From Sphingomonas sp. TZW2008 (lineage in GTDB: Bacteria > Pseudomonadota > Alphaproteobacteria > Sphingomonadales > Sphingomonadaceae): 64,000 nucleotides of DNA. The position numbers and the translations under genes were made by a program. The stretch is from NCBI RefSeq assembly GCF_002117915.1, contig NZ_BDJB01000011.1:101901-165900 (forward strand). The letters are read 5' to 3'. Below, one piece after another: positions 50,243 to 60,612 of this stretch (the first letter of the stretch is position 1; every line of letters begins with the position of its first letter). The notes beneath the pieces were generated by a model. That model searched no databases. It was not told where the DNA came from and saw only the letters and a list, made by a program, of their open reading frames with translations.

Positions 50243-51709
50243 CTAACCACCGGGGATTGAATCGCGGCCGGCACCGCGGACGAACATCAGTCCGATTTGC
50301 CCGATCACGAGCAGCAGGATGATGCTCGCGAACCCGCCCTGCTGGCTCTGCGTCACGCGGGTTCCGATGTTGACGAGCGCCGGCGCGAGCCACGCGGTGG
50401 CGACGCCCGACAAGGCGTAGACGCCGAAGAATGCGCCCGTCTGGCTCGGCGGGGCGAGCCGCGTCAGCGCGGTGCGGCTGGAGGCATATTGCGCGGTAAT
50501 GAAGATCGCGTTGTTGAACCCGATCAGCAGGTAGATGAGCGAGGGCCAGGTGCGGTAAACCGGTCCGTCCCACAGCGGCGGATGCGCCGCGGCGTCGTAC
50601 GCCCAGAAATACAGGATCCGATCGGGCGCCATGCCGAGCAGCGCGACGAGGCCGACGATCGTCATTGCGATCTCGACGCGCAGCGCGTTGCGCGGCCCCA
50701 TCCGCTCGTCGAGGATCCGGCCGACGAAGCCGCCCGCCACCGCGACGATGCTCAGGATGATGCCGGTGATGAGCAGGTCGAGCGCGCCCCAGCCCATCAC
50801 GCCCGCGGCGAGCACGCCGAAGAAGAACAGCACGCCGTTCATCCCGTCGAAGAAGAACATCCGCGCGCCGAGGAAGATCGCAGCGTCGCGATAGTTGCCC
50901 ACCGTGCGCACCATCGCGACGAGATCGCGCACCCCTTCACGCAGCGCGCGCGGCACCGGCACGCCGGTGCGCGGCGCATCGGGGGTGAGGAGGAACAGCG
51001 GCAGCGCGCCGACCGTGAGTAGCGCCGCGGCGAGCAGTGCGACGACGCGTTCGGGCTCGTGCATCGCGGGGTTCATGCCGAGCAGCGGTGCTTCGGGCAC
51101 CCACCACCAGTCGACCTTGCCTGGCAGCGCGAAGGCCCAGGCGGTGAAGCCGAGCGCCAGCACCGACGCCGCATTGCCGAGCGACAGCGCGAGCCCCGAG
51201 GCGGCGTGTGCACTGCGTAGCCCGGCGGCGCGGATCAGCATCGAATTGTGGAGCACCTCCGACCAGGCGAACAGGACATTGACGGCGAGCGCAATCGTCA
51301 TCGTCGCCGCGACGGTGAGCCCGACGCTGCCCGGTGCGGCGAACCACAGAGCGGCGATCAGCGGCACCATCAGCGCCACGCTCGCCGCCAACCATGGTTT
51401 GCGCGGCCCGATCTTGTCGATCGACGCGCCGAGGATCGGCGCGGTCGCCATGACGATCCAGCCGGCATATTGCTGGAAACGCGAGATCAGCTCCTGCCCG
51501 CGCACCGGATCGCCGACCATCGTCGCCGACACGTAGGGCATGAAGATGTAGATCGTGATGAGGATCACATAGGGGTCGCGTCCGCCCTCGAAGATCGACC
51601 AGGCGACGCCGCCGCGGTTGAGCCGCGCATCACCTGCCTCGCCCGACGCGATCGGCGGGGCGACGACAGAAGCGGGGCCAAGGACGTCGACGGGGGTCGG
51701 TACGGTCAA
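50243..51709 (-). CDS. MFS transporter
   Basis: 488-residue inner-membrane transporter with about 12 helices. MFS features include ILGASIDKIGPRKPWLAASVAL (cytoplasmic loop 2-3, GxxxDxxGxRkP type) near 97-118, a long middle loop near 248-268 and the second-half repeat VGRILDERMGPRNALRVEI. The GRRKP-like motif and GPH-like layout suggest a sugar or metabolite symporter. The TTG at 51709 has AGAGGA nine bases upstream; a GTG at 51775 would add 22 residues and is the alternative. It faces the GGDEF gene divergently. Confidence 0.85.
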   Translation of the reverse strand: MTVPTPVDVLGPASVVAPPIASGEAGDARLNRGGVAWSIFEGGRDPYVILITIYIFMPYVSATMVGDPVRGQELISRFQQYAGWIVMATAPILGASIDKIGPRKPWLAASVALMVPLIAALWFAAPGSVGLTVAATMTIALAVNVLFAWSEVLHNSMLIRAAGLRSAHAASGLALSLGNAASVLALGFTAWAFALPGKVDWWWVPEAPLLGMNPAMHEPERVVALLAAALLTVGALPLFLLTPDAPRTGVPVPRALREGVRDLVAMVRTVGNYRDAAIFLGARMFFFDGMNGVLFFFGVLAAGVMGWGALDLLITGIILSIVAVAGGFVGRILDERMGPRNALRVEIAMTIVGLVALLGMAPDRILYFWAYDAAAHPPLWDGPVYRTWPSLIYLLIGFNNAIFITAQYASSRTALTRLAPPSQTGAFFGVYALSGVATAWLAPALVNIGTRVTQSQQGGFASIILLLVIGQIGLMFVRGAGRDSIPGG

Positions 51710-51898
51710 GCGCGTGATCCTCTCATGCGCGCGCAGCCTCCTGCCGGGCCGCGTCGCGACGCCATCGTGGCGCACTCCGTGGGCGAGCGCCAGCGCCTGC
51801 GTCTAGCGGCGCGGATCGGCGTCGCAACGTCGCCCCCTCCGACAGAAGCGACAGTATCGTTACCCCTTGTTTACGCAACATCTTCTACGCAGGGCGCC

Positions 51899-53398
51899 AT
51901 GTTCCGCGCGACACACGATTGGGCCCGGCTGCGTGCCGACGATCGCCCGGATCCGCCTGTCACCGCGCCGCGCCGCCCCGCCGGCCGGCCGCTCGCGTTC
52001 GTGCTGCTCGGCCTCGCCGTGTTCGCCGCGAGCATGCTGGGCCTCGCGTCGCGGCACGCCTTTTCGGTATCCTTCTGGCCGGCGAACGCGGTGCTCGTCG
52101 GGCTCGCGCTGCGCGATCGGCGGCTGTTCTCGCTGCCGGGCTATGCGGCGGCGGCCATCGGCTTCGTCGCGGCGGACCTCGTGTTCGGCCGGCCGCTGAC
52201 GCTCGCGCTGTTCTTCGCCGCGACCAACGTCGTCAGCGCGCTCGTCGCCGCGCTGCTCCTCGCGCGCCTGTCCGCGGCCGATCTCAGCCTGCGCCGCTCG
52301 CACGCGGTGCTGCGCATCCTCGCCTGCCTGCTGCCCGGCAGCATCGCCGCCGGATTGTGCGGCGCGCTGCTCGTCCGGATCGAGTTCGGCGGGTCGATGA
52401 TCCAGGCGCTGCAGACCTGGCCGGCAAGCGAGCTCGTCAACTACATGGTCGTCCTGCCCGCGCTGCTGACCGTCCGACCCGGCTGGATCGCGCGCGCGCG
52501 CCTCCACAGCGTCGCCGACCTGTGCCCCGCGCTGCTGCTCGCCGCCTCGTGCGCCGCGGCCGTGCTGTTCGACGGGCCGGGCAGCATCGTCTTCCCCGTG
52601 CCCGCGCTGCTGTGGTGCGCACTGACCTATTTGGTGCCGGTCACCGCGGTGATGACGACGGCGTTCGGCACCTTTTATCTGACGATGATCGGGCTCGGCC
52701 TGATTGACATCGGCCAGGACATGGCGGTCCCGCATATGGTGGTGTCCGTCCGCGTCACCGTCGCGTTCCTGGTGCTTATCCCGCTGACCATCGGCAGCGC
52801 AGTGGCGGTGCGCGACGATCTGATGCGCCAGCTGCGCCACGCCGCAGATCACGACGGGCTGACGGGGCTGCTCAATCGTCGCGCGTTCGAGATCGACCTG
52901 CAGGCACGGCTCGCCGCCGCGCGCGACGGCCGCACGGGGCTCGCGATCCTGTGGCTCGACGTCGATCGCTTCAAGGCGATCAACGATCGCTTCGGCCACC
53001 TCGCCGGCGATGCGGTGCTGCGCGGCTTCGCGACGACGCTGCGCGGCTGCTGCCCGCCCGATGCGGTAGTGGGTCGGCTCGGCGGCGAGGAGTTCGGGCT
53101 GGTGATCGACGTCGAGGACGCGCGCGCGGCGGAGGATGCGGCGGAACGGCTGCGCGCCGCGATCGCCGATCGGCCGGCGATCTGGGGCGGCGCGCCGATC
53201 GCGGCGACGGCGAGCATCGGCGCGTGCTACCTGCCCGCCGGGCGCCGCGCCGCGCCTGATCTGCTCCACCGCCTTGATCAGGCGCTGTATCGCGCCAAGG
53301 ACGGTGGGCGCGACCGGATTGAATGGTGCGTCGCCAGCGATCGGCCGAACGCGGCGCCGAGCCCGGCAGCCGCCATGCCCCTGACGTGCGCCGCGTGA
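51899..53398 (+). CDS. MASE1-GGDEF diguanylate cyclase
   Basis: 499-residue membrane signalling enzyme. Residues 30-290 form a MASE1 sensory domain of about eight helices (AFSVSFWPANAVLVGLALRDRRL near 58-80). Residues 315-485 form a GGDEF domain with DHDGLTGLLNRRAFEIDL near 317-334, LWLDVDRFKAINDRFGHLAGD near 351-371 and the active-site GRLGGEEFG near 395-403, so it should make c-di-GMP. No EAL domain follows. The ATG is preceded by AGGGCG. Its product could act on the PilZ protein encoded in this window (46130-46537). Confidence 0.94.
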   Translation: MFRATHDWARLRADDRPDPPVTAPRRPAGRPLAFVLLGLAVFAASMLGLASRHAFSVSFWPANAVLVGLALRDRRLFSLPGYAAAAIGFVAADLVFGRPLTLALFFAATNVVSALVAALLLARLSAADLSLRRSHAVLRILACLLPGSIAAGLCGALLVRIEFGGSMIQALQTWPASELVNYMVVLPALLTVRPGWIARARLHSVADLCPALLLAASCAAAVLFDGPGSIVFPVPALLWCALTYLVPVTAVMTTAFGTFYLTMIGLGLIDIGQDMAVPHMVVSVRVTVAFLVLIPLTIGSAVAVRDDLMRQLRHAADHDGLTGLLNRRAFEIDLQARLAAARDGRTGLAILWLDVDRFKAINDRFGHLAGDAVLRGFATTLRGCCPPDAVVGRLGGEEFGLVIDVEDARAAEDAAERLRAAIADRPAIWGGAPIAATASIGACYLPAGRRAAPDLLHRLDQALYRAKDGGRDRIEWCVASDRPNAAPSPAAAMPLTCAA

Positions 53399-53405
53399 GG
53401 CCGCG

Positions 53406-54494
53406 TCAGGCCGCCTTCGGCTCGACGAACCCGGCCCAGTTGCGCATGTAGTCGACGAACAGCGGACTCAGCCCCTCGTCGAGCAGATGCTGCGCGCTGA
53501 CGGGCGTCGGCGGCGAGGTGTAGTTCGGGTCAGCGGCGACGCGCTTGGGGAAATCGTGGCGCAGGATCGCGGCGCGGCCGATGACGACGAAGTCGCAGCC
53601 AGCATCGATCGCCGCCGCGGCGTCCGCCGCGCTCATGATCTTGCCCGCCGCGCCGAGCCGCACGTCGCCGCGGGGCAGATCGGTGAAGAAGCTCATCAGC
53701 GACCGGCCCTTGTGCTCGTCCTCGTGCGGCTCCTTCGCCGCGTCCCACAGCGACATGTCGAGGAAGTCGATCTTGCCGTCTGCCAGCAGTCGCGCGGCGA
53801 CGTCGCGGATCTCGAGCAGCTTCAATCCGAAGCGCTCGGGCGACAGGCGCACGCCGATCTGGAAATCGGGGCGGCACGCCGCGCGGATGCCGTCGACGAT
53901 CTCGAACACGATGCGCGCGCGGTTCTCCAGGCTGCCGCCATAGCGATCGTCGCGCCGGTTGATCTCGGGCGAGAGGAATTGCGCGAGGATATAGCCGTGC
54001 GCGCCGTGCACCTCGACGCCGTCGAACCCGGCCTGGTCCGCACGCCGTGCCGCGGCGATGAAATCGTCGCGCACCTGCTCGACCTCGGCGAGCGTCAGCC
54101 CGCGCGCGCCCGTTTCGGGATCGTCCGACGGGCAGACCGGCGTGCCGACCAGCTCGGCGGGCGAGCGATTGCCGGCGTGGTGCAATTGCAGTGACGAGAT
54201 CGAGCCTTCGGCACGAATTGTGTCGGCGAGCCGCGTCAGCCCTTCCAGATGCTCGTCGCCGAACGCGCCGATCTGCCCGGCGAAGCCCTGTCCCACCGCC
54301 TGCACGTGCGCCGCGGCGGTCATCGTCACCGCGAAGCCGCCGGTCGCGCGCATCGTCAGCCAGCGATGCTCCTCGTCCGACAGCCGCCCGTCGGGATGGC
54401 TCTGCTGGTTGGTCAGCGGCGCCAGCATGAAACGGTTCTTCATCGCGGGGCCGCGCGTGAGGGCGAGCGGCTCGAACAGCGTGTCGACGGGCAT
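53406..54494 (-). CDS. Old Yellow Enzyme family NADH:flavin oxidoreductase
   Basis: 362-residue FMN-binding TIM-barrel ene-reductase. The N-terminal MKNRFMLAPLTNQQ near 18-31 is a classic OYE start. FDGVEVHGAHGYILAQFLSPEINRRDDRYGGSLENRAR near 156-193 is the FMN-and-substrate signature, and IGRAAILRHDFPKRV closes the barrel. It reduces C=C bonds conjugated to carbonyls or similar groups; physiological substrate unknown. It is convergent with the diguanylate cyclase with only 7 bases between stops. Start is the ATG after GGAGACACCC. Confidence 0.94.
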   Translation of the reverse strand: MPVDTLFEPLALTRGPAMKNRFMLAPLTNQQSHPDGRLSDEEHRWLTMRATGGFAVTMTAAAHVQAVGQGFAGQIGAFGDEHLEGLTRLADTIRAEGSISSLQLHHAGNRSPAELVGTPVCPSDDPETGARGLTLAEVEQVRDDFIAAARRADQAGFDGVEVHGAHGYILAQFLSPEINRRDDRYGGSLENRARIVFEIVDGIRAACRPDFQIGVRLSPERFGLKLLEIRDVAARLLADGKIDFLDMSLWDAAKEPHEDEHKGRSLMSFFTDLPRGDVRLGAAGKIMSAADAAAAIDAGCDFVVIGRAAILRHDFPKRVAADPNYTSPPTPVSAQHLLDEGLSPLFVDYMRNWAGFVEPKAA

Positions 54495-54537
54495 GGGTGT
54501 CTCCGAATCGTCGTTGAAGGAGGCGGCGCTGCTTCGG

Positions 54538-57192
54538 CTATTTCGCCTGCCGCAGCGCGGTGCCGAGTTCGGCCGACTTGGCATCGCGCAGCGCGCCGCA
54601 CAGCCGGATGTTCTCCAGCGTGCGCTCGTAATCAAGCACGCCGTTGCCGTCGGCACGGATGCGCGCGCCGATCGCGGCGTCGATCTGCGCCGCGCGGTCG
54701 ACGCCGCACTGCGTCGCGAAGGCGCGCGCGACGCGCCCGGCAAAAATCCCGTTCGCGCTGCCCAGCACCTTGTCGATATTGGCGATGAACCAATCGCCGG
54801 TCATTGTCGCCGTTCCCGGCGCCAGCGCGAGCCGCTGGATGAGGTTGGCGCGATCGAGCGTGCGCAGCCGCGGATCGTTGAGCGCCAGCGCCCAGGTCGC
54901 GATCGCCGGCTGGCCGCTGTCCGCCACCGCGGCGAAGGCCGCGTCGCGCATTACCGGCTCCTCGCTGGCGAGCCCCGCCTCCATGATCCGCTTCGCCGCG
55001 GGGAGGCCGCCCTGCTGCACCACCGCGCCGAAGCCGTCGCCGAGATAGGTCGCGTCCAGCGCCGCCTTGTCGCCGCCGAGGTAGCGTTCCGCCGCCGCGG
55101 CGAGCTTCGCCAGCAGCGCCCTGTCCTCCGCCTCGCCCGCCAGCAGCGCGACGGTGTCGGCGCGCAGCTTTTGCCGGTCGGGGTCGTCGCCAGCATGGGC
55201 GCCCGCCGCGGGATCGAAGCCGAGCGCGGCGAGCCGCGGCGCGTAGGTGCGATCGAGGAAGGCGCGATAGGCCGGCAGCGCGGCAGCGGGGATCAGCCCG
55301 CGGCTGTGCATCCCGGCGAGCCGCTGCCCGCCGTCGAGCGCGGCGTTCGAATCGGCGTTGCCCGCCATCGCCACCGTGCCCGCGAGCACGCGCGCCGCGT
55401 CCGTGCGGCCGGCGCGGAACGAGGCCCACAGGCTGTCGCTCGCCGCGATTGCCTCTGCCCCCGAGAGCTGCGCGAAGCCGACGATCAGCCGGTCCCAGTC
55501 CGCCGCCGGCATGTCGAACCGGTAATAGCCGTTGCCGCCCGCATTGGGCATCAGCGCGGCATTGCCCGCCGGCACGTCGATCGTCGCGGTCGCGCCGTCG
55601 ATCAGCTGGCAGCTGCGCGCCTCGCCGACGCGGTAGCAGAACGGCACCGTCCAGCGCGTCGGCTGCGGCGCCTGGCCGATGAAGGTGTAGCGCGATTGCG
55701 TTGCAACCATCCTGCCGCCCTGCCGGGTGAGCGAGATCAGCGGCACGCCCTGCTGGTCGACGAAGCTCTGCATCGCCGTCACCACACGCGGGTCCTGCGC
55801 CGCATCGGCGAGGCTCTTGAAGAAGTCCGCCGTCGCCGCGCTGCCATAGGCGTGGCGCTTGAGGTGGAGGCGTACGCCATCGCGGAACTTCTCGTCGCCG
55901 AGATACGCCGCGATCATCGCGATGACATGACCGCCCTTGCCGTAGGTGATACCGTCGAACGCTGAATCGATCTTTGCATTTTCGCGGATCGGCTCGTGGA
56001 TCGGGCGCCCGACGGTGAGCGAATCGGTGTTCATCGCCGAGAAGCCCTCTTCGAGGCCGCCGACGCCGATGTTGAGCTCGGGCCGCCACTCGCCGCCGAT
56101 GCGAAAGCCCATCCAGTTCGCGAAGCTCTCGTTCAGCCACAGATCGTCCCACCACACGGGCGAGACGAGATCGCCGAACCACTGGTGCGCGAGCTCGTGT
56201 GCGACGACCATGCCGAACAGCTTCTTCTGCGACACCGGCGCATCGGGGGCGAGCGCGATAATTCCGTCGCCGTAGATGTCGGCGCCGGCATTCTCCATCG
56301 CGCCGGGCATGATCGGCGAGCCAATCTGATCGAGCTTGGGGAAGGGGAAGGGCGCACCGAAATATTTCTCGAGCAGGCTGACGATGCGCGGCGTCTCCGC
56401 CATCACATAGCCGGTCTTGTCCCTCTGCGCCTGCGTCAGCACCGCGCCGAGCGGCAGCGGCTGGGTGCGCTCGGGCGTCGGCGGGACGGTGCCCGTCGCG
56501 TGGACGAACGGCCCCGTCACCAGCGCGACGAGATACGTCGGCAGCGGGCGGGTGGCGGCGAACTGGTGCTTCTCGAGCGCGCCGTCGGGCGTCACGCCGG
56601 TTTCGGGCGCGTTGCTCACCGCCTTGCTGCCGCGATCGGTGGTGATCGAGACGGTGAATGGCGTCTTGAAGCCAGGCTCGTCGAAACTCGGGAAGGCGGC
56701 GCGCGCGTCGATCGATTCGAACTGCGTCCAGCTATACCATTGCTCGCCCACCTTGACGCGGTAGAGCCCCGACGCGCTGTCGCCGAAGCTGCCGGTCCAG
56801 TCGAACACCAGCGTCACCGCGCCGGCAGGCAGTTCCTGCGCGAAATCGAGCCGCGCGGTGCCCGTCTTGTCGACCTGCGTGAAGGTCGCCGGGATCATCC
56901 GGCCGCCGACGCGCGCCGACGCCTTCACCGCCAGATCGCGACCGTGGAGGTAGAGCCGGCGCGTCGCGGCCTTCAGCGCGACGTCGATCTCGCCACGGCC
57001 GGAAAAGCCGGTCTTCGCCGGCTGGATCGTGAAGTCGAGCCGATACGCCTTGGGCATCGCGGCATCCGACAACCGGCCCTTGGGTGCAGCGGGATCAGCG
57101 ACGATGGCGTTCGCGCGCGGGGCGGGGGCATTCTGCGCGCCGGCGGCGGTGCCGACGAAGGAAAGGGCGGTCGCAAGCAGGAAGGCGCGCAT
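54538..57192 (-). CDS. M1 family zinc aminopeptidase
   Basis: 884-residue secreted or periplasmic aminopeptidase with signal peptide (MRAFLLATALSFVGTAAGAQ). The exopeptidase motif GAMEN is at 297-301 and the zinc site HELAHQW starts at 332, with the third ligand in LWLNESFANWMG. The C-terminal half is the ERAP1-like helical domain. It removes N-terminal residues from peptides. Long for soluble E. coli PepN-type but normal for secreted members. Confidence 0.96.
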   Translation of the reverse strand: MRAFLLATALSFVGTAAGAQNAPAPRANAIVADPAAPKGRLSDAAMPKAYRLDFTIQPAKTGFSGRGEIDVALKAATRRLYLHGRDLAVKASARVGGRMIPATFTQVDKTGTARLDFAQELPAGAVTLVFDWTGSFGDSASGLYRVKVGEQWYSWTQFESIDARAAFPSFDEPGFKTPFTVSITTDRGSKAVSNAPETGVTPDGALEKHQFAATRPLPTYLVALVTGPFVHATGTVPPTPERTQPLPLGAVLTQAQRDKTGYVMAETPRIVSLLEKYFGAPFPFPKLDQIGSPIMPGAMENAGADIYGDGIIALAPDAPVSQKKLFGMVVAHELAHQWFGDLVSPVWWDDLWLNESFANWMGFRIGGEWRPELNIGVGGLEEGFSAMNTDSLTVGRPIHEPIRENAKIDSAFDGITYGKGGHVIAMIAAYLGDEKFRDGVRLHLKRHAYGSAATADFFKSLADAAQDPRVVTAMQSFVDQQGVPLISLTRQGGRMVATQSRYTFIGQAPQPTRWTVPFCYRVGEARSCQLIDGATATIDVPAGNAALMPNAGGNGYYRFDMPAADWDRLIVGFAQLSGAEAIAASDSLWASFRAGRTDAARVLAGTVAMAGNADSNAALDGGQRLAGMHSRGLIPAAALPAYRAFLDRTYAPRLAALGFDPAAGAHAGDDPDRQKLRADTVALLAGEAEDRALLAKLAAAAERYLGGDKAALDATYLGDGFGAVVQQGGLPAAKRIMEAGLASEEPVMRDAAFAAVADSGQPAIATWALALNDPRLRTLDRANLIQRLALAPGTATMTGDWFIANIDKVLGSANGIFAGRVARAFATQCGVDRAAQIDAAIGARIRADGNGVLDYERTLENIRLCGALRDAKSAELGTALRQAK

Positions 57193-57268
57193 GGAAGCTC
57201 CGTGATCGTACGGTCGCAGGGGTTAGGCCGGTGCGCCGGCAGCGACAAGCGTCGCGCGTGGGGTGCCG

Positions 57269-57571
57269 TTATCCCGCCGACCGCAGCGGCGTTGCCGCCC
57301 CGTCGCCGACCACCGTAGTCCAAGGCATGACGCGCCAGCCAGTGACGATCCCCTCGATGACATAGGGATCGGCCGCCGCGAACGCCGCGGCGCTCGCCGC
57401 ACCGTCGAACAGCAGTAGCGAAAACGACACCGGATCGCCGACCGCGCCGCCCAGGATCAGCCGCCCCGCCGCCGCCGCCTCCCACGCGAGCGCGAGATGC
57501 GCGTCGCGAAAGGCGCCGCGCCGCGCGAGGTAATCGGGTGCCAGATCGTAGTGGAGGAGGAAGTGGGCCAT
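57269..57571 (-). CDS. YciI-like protein
   Basis: 100-residue dimeric alpha/beta-barrel protein: MAHFLLHYDLAPDYLARRGAF, the His/Asp pair HLALAWEAAAAGRLILGGAVGDP and ADPYVIEGIVTGWRVMPW near 68-85 are typical of the YCII family. Members are small enzymes or enzyme-accessory proteins of diverse or unknown activity. It lies 76 bases after the M1 peptidase gene's upstream end on the same strand. No specific role can be assigned. Confidence 0.88.
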   Translation of the reverse strand: MAHFLLHYDLAPDYLARRGAFRDAHLALAWEAAAAGRLILGGAVGDPVSFSLLLFDGAASAAAFAAADPYVIEGIVTGWRVMPWTTVVGDGAATPLRSAG

Positions 57572-57609
57572 GCTGCGCTATTACCCGACCATGCCGCCGA
57601 ACGCTTGCC

Positions 57610-57819
57610 TCATGCCTTGGGCGCGCGGGCGACCACCGCCTGCGCGGTGCGCAGCCGTGCCTTCCACGTTTTCACCGAAGGATGGCCCGCCGCGATGTCG
57701 GCCAGCTTGCCCTCGATCTGCGCGATCTCGCGTCGCGCAGCGTCGAGTTCGGCCGGGGTCGGTGGCGGCTGGATGTTGGCGCGCGCATGTGCACCGGTGC
57801 GGCCCTTGCTCTTGCTCAT
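57610..57819 (-). CDS. Small helical protein of unknown function
   Basis: 69-residue protein (MSKSKGRTGAHARANIQPPPTPAELD...AQAVVARAPKA). A basic N terminus and a Pro-rich stretch are followed by one long amphipathic helix that may dimerise. I do not recognise it. It lies 38 bases upstream of the YciI-like gene on the same strand, consistent with a small operon. Confidence 0.65.
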   Translation of the reverse strand: MSKSKGRTGAHARANIQPPPTPAELDAARREIAQIEGKLADIAAGHPSVKTWKARLRTAQAVVARAPKA

Positions 57820-57928
57820 CGCGCGTCCTCGTGCGCCGGGAAGCCGGGGCGGTCAACGCCGCAGGCGATGGTTGCCCCGCCCGGCATTTGCGCCCAGCAT
57901 GGCGCGAAAAGAGACGGTAGGAGCGGCA

Positions 57929-59353
57929 ATGCAGAATTATTCGTCGCACGACGCGCTGGGCCTCGCACAGCTGGTGCGGACGCGAGCCGTTTCCGCCACC
58001 GAACTCGTCGACGCCGCGATCGCGCGGACCGAGGCGCTCGACGGTACGATCAACGCGGTCGTTCATCGCGATTTCGACGGCGCACGGGCGGCTGCTGCGG
58101 GGCGGCTGCCCGATGGACCGTTCGCGGGCGTGCCGTTCCTGGTCAAGGATTTCGGCATCGCCGTTGAGGGCTGGCGCAATACCAGCGGCAGCCGCTTCTG
58201 CGCCGACGTGATCGATGCCGAGGATAGCGGCCTCGCGCGGCGTTACCGCGAGACCGGCGTCGTCATGCTCGGCCGCGGCGCGTCGTCCGAATACGGCATC
58301 ATCGGCAATGTCGAGACGTCGCTGTTCGGGGCGACGCGCAACCCGTGGGATCCGGGGCATATTGCGGGCGGCTCGTCGGGCGGGTCGGCGGCGGCGGTCG
58401 CAGCGGGGATCGTGCCGATGGCACATGCCTCCGATGGGCTCGGCTCGATCCGGATCCCCGCCGCGTGCTGCGGCCTCGTCGGCATGAAGCCGACGCGCGA
58501 CCGCGTGTCCAACCTGCCCGACGGCTTCGACTATGCGATGGGCTTCTGCGTCGACCATGTGGTGACGCGCAGCGTGCGCGACAGTGCCGCGATGCTCGAC
58601 GCGACCGGCATTCCCGAGCCCGGATCGCCCTATGCCCTCCCGGCGAAGGACGGCAGCTATCTCGACGACGTCGCGCGCGGGCCGGGGCGGCTGCGTATCG
58701 GCTGGTCGCCCGAGACGCCGACCGGCAATCCGATCGATCCCGAAGTCGCCGCCGTGCTCGCGCATACCGCCCAGACGCTCGCCGCGCTCGGCCACGACGT
58801 GCGCGAGGAGAGCCTGGGCGCCGACCATCGCGCGATCGCGCGGGCGCGGGCGCCCGTTTCCGCCGCCAATTTCGCCGCCGGCATGCGGCGCGTGATCGAT
58901 TGCGTCGGCCGCGAGCCGCGCGAGGACGAGCTTGAACCGATGACCTGGGCCGCGTTGCAGGGCGCGCGCCAGGTTACGGGCGAACAGGCGTTCTGGGGTT
59001 ATCAGGAACTGCGTAAGCTGACGCGCGGGGTGCTGCAGCGCTTCGCGCCCTATGACGTATATCTGACGCCGGTGATGAGCATGCCGCCGCCGCCGATCGG
59101 GTTCAGCGATCCCGCGACTGTCACCCCGCGCGAGATCGGCAAGCGGCAGATCGCGCTCTATCCCTTCGCCGCCTTGTTCAACTTCACCGGCCAGCCGTCG
59201 CTGTCGCTGCCACTGGGGATGAGCGCGGGCGGGCTGCCGATCGGCATGATGTTCACCGCGCGCTATGCCGACGAGGGAACGCTGTACCGGCTCGCCGGGC
59301 AACTCGAGAAGGAGCTGCCCTGGGCGCAGCGCCGGCCGCAGGTGTGGGCATGA
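57929..59353 (+). CDS. Amidase (amidase signature family)
   Basis: 474-residue amidase with the Ser-cisSer-Lys triad. Lysine is in PFLVKDFG near 67-74. The Gly/Ser-rich signature [39 protein letters not shown] is near 146-184, carrying both catalytic serines. Hydrolysis of a carboxamide is expected; substrate unknown. The ATG preceded by AGGAG is used; an upstream ATG (57899) adds ten residues without a better ribosome site. Its TGA overlaps the ATG of the sugar-lactone oxidase (ATGA), starting a coupled three-gene operon. Confidence 0.95.
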   Translation: MQNYSSHDALGLAQLVRTRAVSATELVDAAIARTEALDGTINAVVHRDFDGARAAAAGRLPDGPFAGVPFLVKDFGIAVEGWRNTSGSRFCADVIDAEDSGLARRYRETGVVMLGRGASSEYGIIGNVETSLFGATRNPWDPGHIAGGSSGGSAAAVAAGIVPMAHASDGLGSIRIPAACCGLVGMKPTRDRVSNLPDGFDYAMGFCVDHVVTRSVRDSAAMLDATGIPEPGSPYALPAKDGSYLDDVARGPGRLRIGWSPETPTGNPIDPEVAAVLAHTAQTLAALGHDVREESLGADHRAIARARAPVSAANFAAGMRRVIDCVGREPREDELEPMTWAALQGARQVTGEQAFWGYQELRKLTRGVLQRFAPYDVYLTPVMSMPPPPIGFSDPATVTPREIGKRQIALYPFAALFNFTGQPSLSLPLGMSAGGLPIGMMFTARYADEGTLYRLAGQLEKELPWAQRRPQVWA

Positions 59354-60612
59354 GCGAATGGCGCAACTGGTCGGGCAGCGTCGTCGCGCATCCCGCCGCG
59401 ATCGCCCGCCCGCGCAACGAGGCCGAGCTTGCGGCAGTCGTGCGCGACGCGCGGCAGGTGCGCGTGACGGGGGCGGGGCATTCGTTCATGCCGCTATGCG
59501 AGACGACGGGCACGCTGGTGTCGCTCGACGACATGGACGGCGAGCTGACCGTCGCGCCCGATCGCCATACGGTCGACGCGCCGGCGGGCTGGAGCCTCAA
59601 GCGGTTGACGGAGGCGCTGTGGGCGCAAGGGCTGTCGCTGCCAAACCAGGGTGACGTCAATCCGCAGTCGCTCGGCGGCGCGCTCGCCACCGGCACGCAC
59701 GGCACGGGGCGTGATCTCGGGTCGCTCGCGACGCTGGCGCAGGCGTTTCGCCTCGTGCTGGCGGACGGCAGCATCGTCGATTGCGACGCGGCGACCACGC
59801 CCGATCTGTTTCAGGCGCAACGCCTGTCGCTCGGCCTCACCGGCATCGCGACGCGCGTGCAAATCGCGGTGCTGCCCGCGCTGCACCTCGAGGAGCGGAT
59901 CGAGCGCCGGCCGCTCGCCGAGGTGCTTGATCGGATCGCCGATCTCGCGCTGGCGACGCGGCACATGGAATTCTTCCTCTTCCCCTATGCCGACAGCGTC
60001 ACCTTCAAGACGCTGCATCCCACCACCCCCGCCGATCTTTCGCAAGAGGAGGGCAGCGATCGTGTGTTCCAGGCGTGCTGCGATCTCGCCGCCGCCGCGC
60101 CGCGCACGGTGCCGATGATCCAGCGCGTGATCTCGCGCATCGGCAGCCCGACGCAGCGCGTCGGCCCGGCGTGGCGCATCTTCCCGTCGGATCGCAACGT
60201 GCGGTTCGAGGAGATGGAATACGAACTGCCCGTCGCCAACGCGGTCGCCGCGCTGCGCGAGGCGCTGGCGCTGCTGCGCCGCCGCCGGATGCCGCTGATC
60301 TTCCCGTTCGAGTTCCGAATGGTCGCTGGCGACGACATCTGGCTGTCGCCGTTCCACGCCGGCCCGTGCGCGTCGATCTCGGTCCACCAATACGCGCCGA
60401 TGGAGTGGCGGCCGCACTTTGCCGAGCTCGAAGCGGTGTTCCGCGCGCATGGCGGGCGCCCGCACTGGGCGAAGCGCCACACGCTGACGAGCAGCGACGT
60501 GTGCCGACTGTATCCCAAGGCGGAGGCGTTCGGCGCAGTCCGCCGTCAGGTCGATCCGGAGGCAAAGTTCATGAACGACCACCTGCGCCAGCTATTCGAT
60601 TTCTCGCTGTGA
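59350..60612 (+). CDS. FAD-dependent sugar-lactone oxidase (D-arabinono-1,4-lactone oxidase-like, ALO domain)
   Basis: 420-residue VAO-type flavoprotein. The N-terminal FAD domain begins with the covalent-flavin histidine motif VRVTGAGHSFMPLCET (near residues 38-53), followed by GTLVSLDDMDGELTVAPDRHTVDAPAG and GDVNPQSLGGALATGTHGTG near 98-117. The C-terminal ALO domain is recognised by HWAKRHTLTSSDVCRLYPKAEAF and DPEAKFMNDHLRQLF. It probably oxidises an aldonolactone or related polyol. Middle gene of a coupled operon with ATGA and GTGA junctions. Confidence 0.93.
   Translation: MSEWRNWSGSVVAHPAAIARPRNEAELAAVVRDARQVRVTGAGHSFMPLCETTGTLVSLDDMDGELTVAPDRHTVDAPAGWSLKRLTEALWAQGLSLPNQGDVNPQSLGGALATGTHGTGRDLGSLATLAQAFRLVLADGSIVDCDAATTPDLFQAQRLSLGLTGIATRVQIAVLPALHLEERIERRPLAEVLDRIADLALATRHMEFFLFPYADSVTFKTLHPTTPADLSQEEGSDRVFQACCDLAAAAPRTVPMIQRVISRIGSPTQRVGPAWRIFPSDRNVRFEEMEYELPVANAVAALREALALLRRRRMPLIFPFEFRMVAGDDIWLSPFHAGPCASISVHQYAPMEWRPHFAELEAVFRAHGGRPHWAKRHTLTSSDVCRLYPKAEAFGAVRRQVDPEAKFMNDHLRQLFDFSL

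Noticed and set aside
51860..53269. 469-codon minus-strand frame
   Set aside because: Antisense of the GGDEF gene, which contains clear catalytic motifs.
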